Shown here: positions 1 to 4,550 of the stretch, in pieces
Layout of the letters: the number at the start of each line of letters is the position of its first letter
Numbering within the stretch: the first letter of the stretch is position 1
NCBI RefSeq assembly: GCF_021107415.1
Contig: NZ_JAIOSW010000396.1
Coordinates: 1 to 6,972, forward strand
Reading direction: 5' to 3'
Source of the DNA: Desulfobacula sp.
Lineage (GTDB): Bacteria; Desulfobacterota; Desulfobacteria; Desulfobacterales; Desulfobacteraceae
DNA: 6,972 nt
Program-made: the position numbers and the translations under genes
The notes under the pieces: model-generated
The model's input: the letters and a program-made list of their open reading frames with translations, nothing else
Databases searched by the model: none
What the model was told of the DNA's origin: nothing

Positions 1-9
1 GACAAAGGA

Positions 10-450
10 TTATTCCCAGTCAAATTCCCTTGAAGTGACAGTATGTTCCATTCTCTGAATGCGGCGTTCTATGTTTTCAAATTTCCTTTTGACTCTCTGG
101 ATGGCCGATTGCCGTGAATGAGTATAGGTATCATAAAATTCCTGGTCTTTTTCATCACGCAGAGGAGAAACAGGTTCCATCTTCAGCAGCAGGCCTGCAA
201 CAATATACATGACACCCATCGGCCAGAAACCGGTAAAAAGAAATAAGACCAGGGTAATCATTCTCAGCCAGAAAGCACTGATGTTAAAATAGTCGGCAAG
301 TCCTTGGCAGACTCCCATGAAGATGCCGCTTCTGGATCTGTAGAACCCCTGGCTCGATGTCAGGGCGGAAAGCCTGTCTCTAAGCCCGTTATAATGCCTT
401 TTGTATTGTTTGAACTTATAGTTTCGTCTATGTCCATGGTGTCGTCTCAT
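10..450 (-). CDS. pspC: PspC-domain envelope stress membrane protein
   Basis: 146-residue inner-membrane protein, last of the three psp genes in the window. Residues about 36-95 form a PspC domain: the segment FYRSRSGIFMGVCQGLADYF is followed by two adjacent hydrophobic stretches (about 61-75 and 76-90). The C-terminal part (about 110-140) is charged and helical and ends with RMEHTVTSREF, resembling the conserved ERYVTSDTF tail of E. coli PspC. A basic His/Arg-rich extension of about 35 residues precedes the domain, making the protein longer than the roughly 120 residues of E. coli PspC. In the E. coli system PspC works with PspB to sense inner-membrane damage and relieve PspA inhibition of PspF; the same role is inferred here. 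Its ATG overlaps the pspB stop (ATGA), which suggests translational coupling. Whether further psp genes follow cannot be seen because the window ends 9 bases after the stop. Confidence 0.93.
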   Translation of the reverse strand: MRRHHGHRRNYKFKQYKRHYNGLRDRLSALTSSQGFYRSRSGIFMGVCQGLADYFNISAFWLRMITLVLFLFTGFWPMGVMYIVAGLLLKMEPVSPLRDEKDQEFYDTYTHSRQSAIQRVKRKFENIERRIQRMEHTVTSREFDWE

Positions 451-701
451 TTGTGAAAATCCTTTCTTTGGCGCTCAATCAGTATGGTTTCAAGCGCTTC
501 AACCCGTTCTTCCATTTTTGACAATCCATGATATATATCCTGGATCATTTTAGTCTCTTCTGCATGGACCTGTTTTTCTTTCTTGGACAGTCCTCCTGTT
601 TTGGCGGCCCTGATGATGCCGATAATAAGCAATCCAAGGGTGGCGATTAAGAGTATTGCACCACCAATGCAGAGTCCTACGATAAGTGCGCCCGTCATCA
701 T
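447..701 (-). CDS. pspB: PspB-like phage shock membrane protein
   Basis: 84-residue protein with one N-terminal membrane segment (about residues 4-30, rich in Gly, Ile and Leu). A charged cytoplasmic helix follows, ending in a likely coiled coil (about 44-78, with MEERVEALETIL resembling the leucine-heptad tail of E. coli PspB). Size, topology and position between pspA and pspC all match the PspB family (about 75 residues in E. coli). PspB pairs with PspC in the membrane to pass stress signals to the PspA-PspF complex. The start at 701 is preceded by a GGAG element at 708-711 with 6-nt spacing. The next codon is also ATG (698) and could serve equally well. The gene lies 33 nt after the pspA stop and overlaps pspC by 4 nt, so it is read from the pspA promoter. 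The family is short and low in complexity, so the call rests on context as much as on sequence. Confidence 0.9.
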   Translation of the reverse strand: MMTGALIVGLCIGGAILLIATLGLLIIGIIRAAKTGGLSKKEKQVHAEETKMIQDIYHGLSKMEERVEALETILIERQRKDFHK

Positions 702-734
702 ACTATTACTCCGGTTTGGTTAGTATTTAAAGAT

Positions 735-1418
735 TTATACATTGTTTGTACCATCATTTTTTGAAGATTGGGAGGACTTTAATTTATTGAGTTCCGCTTC
801 AATATCATCATCTGCCTCCAGGGCATCAAACTCCTCTTCTAAGTTCGCATGCCTGCCATAGTTGACAAGGTCTGCTTCGGCTTCCATCCTTTCGATGTGA
901 TTTTCAAGCTCTTCAAACTTCTGCATCACCTCCACACTGTCCGCACGCCGGATTTCTTCCTGGGCTCTTTTTTTGTGACCGGCCCGGATATGCCTTTGAA
1001 CCAGTAACCGCTGTTTTTCCCGGGCTGATTTGAGTTTAACCTCAAGTTCCTGGATGTCATCACGGTATTGTTCAATAATTATATTCAGTTCAGTTAATTC
1101 GATCTCAACGGCTTCAATTTTTTGCGTATGCCGTCTTTTTTCTTGAAGTGCTTGTCTGGCCAGCGCGTCTTTTCCTTTATTAACGGCCAGTTCAGCTTTA
1201 TGGATCCAGAAATTTTCTTTTTCCTGAATGTTGTCCAGAAATCTATGAACTTTTTTTTGATTGGCAATGGCATTTGCGCAGGAAGACTTGATTTCAATTA
1301 ATGTGTCTTCCATTTCCCTGATCATCAGTTTGATTAATTTTTCCGGATCTTCTGCTTTATCCAGCATGGCACTCATGTTTGATGCGACAATATCTTTAAA
1401 GCGTGTAAAAATTCCCAT
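735..1418 (-). CDS. pspA: Phage shock protein A, PspA/IM30 family
   Basis: 227-residue, mostly alpha-helical coiled-coil protein, close to the 222 residues of E. coli PspA. The N-terminus MGIFTRFKDIVASNM is the amphipathic membrane-binding helix. It is followed by the family signature AEDPEKLIKLMIREMEDTL at about 22-40. The rest is long charged heptad-like helices (about 80-215) and a short polar tail. Known PspA proteins do two jobs: they bind and inhibit the activator PspF, and on stress they assemble into oligomers on the inner membrane that limit proton leakage. The divergent pspF gene supports the regulatory role here. The start at 1418 has a GGAGAGA ribosome site at 1424-1430. It is the first gene of the pspABC operon, with a sigma-54 promoter about 55-80 bp upstream. 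Nothing looks truncated or missing. Confidence 0.97.
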   Translation of the reverse strand: MGIFTRFKDIVASNMSAMLDKAEDPEKLIKLMIREMEDTLIEIKSSCANAIANQKKVHRFLDNIQEKENFWIHKAELAVNKGKDALARQALQEKRRHTQKIEAVEIELTELNIIIEQYRDDIQELEVKLKSAREKQRLLVQRHIRAGHKKRAQEEIRRADSVEVMQKFEELENHIERMEAEADLVNYGRHANLEEEFDALEADDDIEAELNKLKSSQSSKNDGTNNV

Positions 1419-1423
1419 TTTCT

Positions 1424-1430
1424 TCTCTCC
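1424..1430 (-). promoter_or_regulatory. Ribosome binding site of pspA
   Basis: Minus-strand GGAGAGA lies 5 nt before the pspA ATG (1418-1416). It fixes the start at the residue that begins the conserved amphipathic helix. Confidence 0.8.
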
Positions 1431-1482
1431 TTATGTGTTTTTATTTATTTAAAAATTTTTTTTTTAAATTTACAGATACAAA

Positions 1483-1499
1483 TAGCATTTAGCGTGCCA
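1483..1499 (-). promoter_or_regulatory. Sigma-54 (-24/-12) promoter of pspABC
   Basis: On the minus strand the sequence is TGGCACGCTAAATGCTA. The invariant GG and GC are separated by exactly 10 nt, and the -24 element TGGCACG is a full match to the RpoN consensus; the -12 element has ATGC in place of TTGC. Transcription would start near 1473, giving a 5' leader of about 55 nt before pspA. Sigma-54 control of pspA by PspF is established in enterobacteria, and the divergent pspF gene here provides the matching activator. The leader between promoter and gene (about 1431-1472) is almost pure A/T, with no clear hairpin terminator. Confidence 0.9.
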
Positions 1500-1512
1500 G
1501 GGTGTGTTTTTA

Positions 1513-1526
1513 TATCAAATATGTTT
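1513..1526. promoter_or_regulatory. Possible IHF-type bending site
   Basis: The plus-strand stretch TATCAAATATGTTT contains the TATCAA half of the IHF consensus, and its TTR half is displaced by about two bases. It lies between the sigma-54 promoter and the proposed enhancer palindrome, where IHF binds in the E. coli pspA region. The match is imperfect and the surroundings are AT-rich, so this is only a candidate. Confidence 0.25.
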
Positions 1527-1548
1527 AAATTTTAGTTGGTTAAGTCTA

Positions 1549-1578
1549 TTGACATCCTTAGGCTATCCATGGTAATAT
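1549..1578 (+). promoter_or_regulatory. Sigma-70-type promoter of pspF
   Basis: A consensus -35 hexamer TTGACA (1549-1554) and a near-consensus -10 hexamer TAATAT (1573-1578) are separated by 18 nt and point toward pspF. The start of transcription would fall near 1585, inside the 13-bp palindrome at 1581-1593, leaving a leader of about 65 nt. A constitutive sigma-70 promoter negatively regulated by its own product is the known arrangement for E. coli pspF. Confidence 0.7.
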
Positions 1579-1580
1579 CC

Positions 1581-1593
1581 ACTAATTATTAGT
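1581..1593. promoter_or_regulatory. Palindrome, candidate PspF enhancer/autoregulatory site
   Basis: ACTAAT-T-ATTAGT is a perfect 13-bp palindrome. Its centre lies about 110 bp upstream of the predicted pspABC start and directly over the predicted pspF start. In E. coli, PspF binds upstream activating sites at a comparable distance from pspA, and occupancy of those sites represses pspF. The geometry here would give both effects from one site. Binding by PspF is inferred from position and symmetry only. Confidence 0.5.
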
Positions 1594-1641
1594 AAGATAG
1601 GCCAAAAATAGAGTTATTTAGCCAAATATATAGATTGTCTC

Positions 1642-1647
1642 AGGAGG
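1642..1647 (+). promoter_or_regulatory. Ribosome binding site of pspF
   Basis: AGGAGG followed by a run of G lies just before the ATG at 1652, with 4-nt spacing. It is a strong Shine-Dalgarno match and supports this start over any later one. Confidence 0.75.
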
Positions 1648-1651
1648 GGGG

Positions 1652-2680
1652 ATGGATAAACAATTTTCAATACCGGAAGCACTAGGACAGTCAGATGCTT
1701 TTCTTGAGTTTCAGGAGCAGATATCAAGGGTGGCGCCCATTGAACGTCCGGTTCTAATTCTCGGGGAACGCGGCACGGGTAAGGAGCTTGCGGCATCAAA
1801 GATTCACTTTCTATCAAAGCGATGGCAAAAGCCTTTGGTGACGTTGAATTGTTCGGCATTGACACCGACTCTGATAGGGTCTGAGCTGTTCGGGTATGAA
1901 AAAGGGGCATTTACCGGTGCCGGTTCCCGGCGGGCAGGCCGGTTTGAGAAAGCATCCGAAGGTACGCTTTTCCTGGATGAAATCGGAACAATTCCCATGG
2001 AGGTCCAGGAAAAAATTTTAAGGGTAGTGGAGTATGGTAATTTTGAACGGGTTGGCTCTTCTGATTCCATTCATGTTGATGTGCGGATTGTGGCGGCAAC
2101 AAATGTGGATCTTGCTTTGATGGCGCAGTCCGGTGAGTTTAAGCAGGATCTTCTGGACCGGCTTTCTTTTGAAGTGATTTATGTGCCGCCGTTAAGAGAG
2201 AGAAAAGGAGATATCCTGGTTTTGGCAAATCATTTAGCAGCAAGGATGGCATTTGAGCTTGGCCGGGATGAAATTCCCAGGATTTCTTCCCAGGCGTTAA
2301 AGTCGCTTGAGGCGTATCTCTGGCCTGGAAATATCAGGGAATTAAAAAATGTTATTGAACGGGCAGTATATAAATCTTCATCGGGTATTATTAATGAGAT
2401 TTCCTTTAGCCCTTTTAAAAACCCTTATGGGAATGTTTTGGAAAACAGGGGGGCAGGAAAAGAGAAGGGGCGGGATACACCAAAAATTGATGAACCTATC
2501 TATATTATGGATCAGATTTTAAAAAAACCCTTCAAGGAGGCAATGGGTGAGTTGGAATGGCATCTGTTATCAAAGGCTTTAAATGAGTGCCGATTTAATC
2601 AGAAAAAAGCAGCCAAAAGGCTTGGGCTTTCTTATGATCAGTTTCGGGGTATTAAAAAAAAGTATGCGGATAGGATTTAA
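1652..2680 (+). CDS. pspF: PspF, sigma-54-dependent activator of the psp operon
   Basis: 342-residue bacterial enhancer-binding protein that remodels sigma-54 RNA polymerase using ATP. It lacks an N-terminal sensor domain, as PspF does, and begins almost directly with the AAA+ domain. Visible motifs are Walker A GERGTGKE (38-45), the sigma-54-contacting loop GAFTGA (85-90), Walker B GTLFLDE (104-110), an arginine-finger region LLDRLSF (167-173) and sensor II WPGNIRELKN (224-233). A linker at about 255-300 leads to a Fis-type helix-turn-helix (about 303-337, with FNQKKAAKRLGLSYDQFR). Walker A and the C-terminal helix-turn-helix closely resemble E. coli PspF. Trp58 in KRWQKP matches E. coli Trp56, which is needed for inhibition by PspA. 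It is divergent from pspABC, whose promoter it should activate, and has its own sigma-70-type promoter. It is slightly longer than E. coli PspF (about 325 residues), mostly in the linker. Confidence 0.96.
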   Translation: MDKQFSIPEALGQSDAFLEFQEQISRVAPIERPVLILGERGTGKELAASKIHFLSKRWQKPLVTLNCSALTPTLIGSELFGYEKGAFTGAGSRRAGRFEKASEGTLFLDEIGTIPMEVQEKILRVVEYGNFERVGSSDSIHVDVRIVAATNVDLALMAQSGEFKQDLLDRLSFEVIYVPPLRERKGDILVLANHLAARMAFELGRDEIPRISSQALKSLEAYLWPGNIRELKNVIERAVYKSSSGIINEISFSPFKNPYGNVLENRGAGKEKGRDTPKIDEPIYIMDQILKKPFKEAMGELEWHLLSKALNECRFNQKKAAKRLGLSYDQFRGIKKKYADRI

Positions 2681-2721
2681 TAGAAAAAAGGATAATATTC
2701 AGTATGATGAACAAATAGGCA

Positions 2722-2763
2722 CTGTAAAGGATCCTTTTTTTAATGATGCTAAACCCTTTACAG
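2722..2763. repeat. Nested inverted repeats downstream of pspF
   Basis: A perfect 9-bp inverted repeat, CTGTAAAGG (2722-2730) and CCTTTACAG (2755-2763), has a 24-nt loop. The left arm overlaps a separate 12-bp palindrome AAAGGATCCTTT (2726-2737), which is followed by four more T residues. Either fold might end pspF transcription. However, the large hairpin has no T-tract after it, and the small one has too short a stem once a loop is allowed. An operator is an alternative. Function is unknown. Confidence 0.4.
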
Positions 2764-2802
2764 ACAGGATTAAGTTATAATTTAATAACCATCAAAAAGA
2801 GG

Positions 2803-2832
2803 TTGACCCGCCCCCATTGCATCGTGTATCAT
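2803..2832 (+). promoter_or_regulatory. Candidate promoter of the iron-sulfur/metV operon
   Basis: A -35-like TTGACC (2803-2808) and a -10-like TATCAT (2827-2832, preceded by TG) are 18 nt apart and face the first ferredoxin gene. Transcription would begin near 2839, leaving a leader of about 90 nt that contains two dyads. No sigma-54-type GG-N10-GC element was found in this gap. The match is moderate. Confidence 0.4.
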
Positions 2833-2844
2833 GACCGCTATTGT

Positions 2845-2860
2845 GTTCATAATAATGAAC
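2845..2860. repeat. Inverted repeat GTTCAT-N4-ATGAAC
   Basis: Perfect 6-bp arms (2845-2850 and 2855-2860) are separated by AATA, just after the predicted start of the operon transcript. This size and spacing are typical of a dimeric repressor operator. A small RNA hairpin is also possible. The cognate regulator is unknown. Confidence 0.4.
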
Positions 2861-2885
2861 GATTTAAATGCAAATTGATTCAATG

Positions 2886-2898
2886 CCTTTTGAAAAGG
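2886..2898. repeat. Palindrome CCTTTT-G-AAAAGG in operon leader
   Basis: A perfect 13-bp palindrome lies about 30 bp before the first ferredoxin ATG. It may be an operator or a small leader hairpin near the ribosome site (GGAG, 2915-2918). With such A/T-rich arms, chance occurrence is possible. Confidence 0.3.
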
Positions 2899-2928
2899 TG
2901 GAAATGATAAGAATGGAGATCTTTAGCA

Positions 2929-3408
2929 ATGGATGTTAAAACGCTCATAATCCATCCGGAGAAATGCAATAATTGTGGGGACTGTGAAACAGCATGCATC
3001 ACAACCCGTACCAGTTTAACCAGTCCTGGTCTGTCCTGTATTCGAATTCTTAAAAGTAGTGAAGATGAAGAATTTTTTTTCCCCATAGCCTGCAAACAGT
3101 GCGAAAACCCGCCATGTCTGGCAACCTGTCCAAAGGAGGCAATTTATCACGATGCTGAATTGAACCGGGTTTTGATTGACCGTCAAAAATGTGTGGGATG
3201 CGGTATGTGTGTATCTGCCTGCCCCTTTGGTGCAATGAAACTGGATAAGCTAAAGGCCAAATCCTATAAATGCGATCTGTGCGGCGGTGATCCTGAATGT
3301 GTGAAAGTCTGTGAGCCAATGGCCATTGAATATCAGACGTTTGAAATGCTTAAAATACCCAATATGGTTCATGTGGCAGGAAAACTGGCACGCCTGGCAA
3401 AACCTTAA
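2929..3408 (+). CDS. HycB/HydN-like polyferredoxin, four [4Fe-4S] clusters
   Basis: 159-residue soluble electron-transfer protein with no signal peptide or membrane segment. Sixteen cysteines fall into four cluster motifs: CNNCGDCETAC (13-23), CKQCENPPCLATCP (55-68), CVGCGMCVSACP (88-99) and CDLCGGDPECVKVC (115-128). The cysteine pattern is that of the HycB/HydN/CooF/DmsB family, electron-carrying subunits that join oxidoreductases to partner redox enzymes. An extra Cys37 lies outside the motifs. The start at 2929 has a GGAG at 2915-2918 with a rather long 10-nt spacing. It is the first gene of a co-directional trio with a HycF-like protein and a MetV-like protein, so it probably shuttles electrons for that complex. 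The catalytic partner (hydrogenase, formate dehydrogenase or reductase) is not in the window, and family membership alone cannot identify it. Confidence 0.88.
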   Translation: MDVKTLIIHPEKCNNCGDCETACITTRTSLTSPGLSCIRILKSSEDEEFFFPIACKQCENPPCLATCPKEAIYHDAELNRVLIDRQKCVGCGMCVSACPFGAMKLDKLKAKSYKCDLCGGDPECVKVCEPMAIEYQTFEMLKIPNMVHVAGKLARLAKP

Positions 3409-3427
3409 AGTGATTGAAGAAGAAATC

Positions 3428-3435
3428 AAGGAGGT
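3428..3435 (+). promoter_or_regulatory. Strong ribosome binding site of second ferredoxin gene
   Basis: AAGGAGGT lies 6 nt before the ATG at 3442, a near-perfect anti-16S match. It sits in the 33-nt gap after the first gene and suggests efficient independent initiation on a shared transcript. Confidence 0.8.
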
Positions 3436-3441
3436 CTTAAC

Positions 3442-3852
3442 ATGTCCTTTTTTAAAGTAAATGAGAATTGCAATGGATGCCTGGCCTGTGTACAGAATTG
3501 TCCGGCAGGCGCATTGAATTATTTTGATCAGGAAGACAGCCGGAAAATACTGCATAATATGTCTCTTTGTGCCAGGTGTGGCCACTGCTGGAGAGTCTGC
3601 CCACAGGATGCCATTGAATTCAAGGTTTTGCTTACGGGCAGATTTGATCTTGTAACAACCTTGGATCTGGTTCATTGCAAGGTTTGTGGAGAACCCATTT
3701 ACACGGCAAGCCTTGGTGACACGGTTTCAAATAATACTCAGACGATTGAGGCTCTCTGCCCGGATCATAAAGGGTCGGAACCTGTAAATGTATGGAAAAA
3801 GCTTGGCTCCAAAAGAGCTTCACAACCAAAAGAGCTTTCCAATAGGAGATGA
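3442..3852 (+). CDS. HycF-like 2[4Fe-4S] protein with Cys-rich zinc-ribbon-like tail
   Basis: 136-residue soluble protein. Two ferredoxin motifs, CNGCLACVQNCP (10-21) and CARCGHCWRVCP (43-54), each give four ligands for a [4Fe-4S] cluster. After them comes HCKVCGEPI (78-86) and, later, CPDHK (106-110), a possible metal site. The layout of two clusters, a hydrophobic stretch, then C-x2-C-x-x-P resembles the C-terminal part of HycF/HyfH subunits of formate hydrogenlyase (CRVCNRPF in E. coli). In those complexes the subunit relays electrons between the hydrogenase and ferredoxin parts. No hydrogenase genes are nearby, so a role as relay between the first ferredoxin and the MetV-like protein is inferred. 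The basic tail after about residue 118 looks disordered. Its stop is 3 nt before the next start, so the two are probably coupled. Confidence 0.82.
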   Translation: MSFFKVNENCNGCLACVQNCPAGALNYFDQEDSRKILHNMSLCARCGHCWRVCPQDAIEFKVLLTGRFDLVTTLDLVHCKVCGEPIYTASLGDTVSNNTQTIEALCPDHKGSEPVNVWKKLGSKRASQPKELSNRR

Positions 3853-3855
3853 TGT

Positions 3856-4539
3856 ATGATAGTCGGCGAACATAAACCAATTGAAGAGGTTATTGAATCG
3901 GTAAAAGAATATAATAACGTTCTGGTGGTAGGGTGTCAAACCTGTGTGGCAGTGAGTCTGACAGGCGGTGACAGGGCCGCAAGATCAATGACGGAAGCGC
4001 TCACTCATGCGTTTAAAGATAGCAAAACACTTCATATTTTTGAAAGCAGCATGCTGGAAAGACAATGTGAAAAAGATTGGATTGAACCATTTTTTGATCT
4101 TCCCGAAGGAGTGGAGGCCATCTTGTCCCTTGCCTGTGGTGCGGGAGTTCAAACCATGGCGGATGTATTTAAAGGCATTCCTGTTTTACCAGGGTTGAAT
4201 ACAACCTTTATCGGTGCATTGGACACTGCCGGTGTCCTTAATGAAAAATGTGTGGGATGCGGTGATTGTCTTCTAGCATTGACCGGTGGCATATGTCCCA
4301 TTGCCAGGTGCGCTAAACGACTTCTTAACGGTCCCTGTGGTGGATCATCAAATGGAAAATGTGAGATCAGTATTTCCTTGGGCCGGGATGTTGAATGTGC
4401 ATGGCATTTGATTGTAGAACGTCTCAAAGAACTGGGTAAACTTGATAACTATGAAAAGATAAGTGAAACAAAAAACTGGGCACCTGGTGGTGCCGGAGGC
4501 CCAAGGCAGCTGGTTCATCCAGGTGAAACACCGTTTTAA
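3856..4539 (+). CDS. metV: MetV-like methylenetetrahydrofolate reductase C-terminal domain protein
   Basis: 227-residue cysteine-rich protein of the MTHFR_C/MetV type. The N-terminal part has VLVVGCQTCVAVSLTGG (about 22-38) and LACGAGVQTMAD (about 92-103), a Rossmann-like region with Cys27, Cys30 and Cys94. The C-terminal part carries the family signature: CVGCGDC (132-138), GGICPIARC (144-152), LLNGPCGG (156-163) and GKCE (167-170), all candidate metal or cluster ligands. The tail WAPGGAGGPRQL is also family-like. In acetogens and some other anaerobes MetV is the small partner of MetF, which reduces methylene- to methyl-tetrahydrofolate in the Wood-Ljungdahl pathway. No metF is present in the window. 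AGGAGA at 3844-3849 precedes the ATG, and the gene starts 3 nt after the upstream stop. The link to the two ferredoxins suggests it receives electrons from them. It could instead serve another corrinoid or one-carbon enzyme. The symbol reflects family, not proven function. Confidence 0.85.
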   Translation: MIVGEHKPIEEVIESVKEYNNVLVVGCQTCVAVSLTGGDRAARSMTEALTHAFKDSKTLHIFESSMLERQCEKDWIEPFFDLPEGVEAILSLACGAGVQTMADVFKGIPVLPGLNTTFIGALDTAGVLNEKCVGCGDCLLALTGGICPIARCAKRLLNGPCGGSSNGKCEISISLGRDVECAWHLIVERLKELGKLDNYEKISETKNWAPGGAGGPRQLVHPGETPF

Positions 4540-4550
4540 AATTATTTGCT

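Noticed and set aside
1451..1470. A/T run with dyad symmetry upstream of pspA, considered as a terminator
   Set aside because: It is only A/T with no GC stem, and it lies in the leader between the sigma-54 promoter and pspA, where a terminator would be unexpected.
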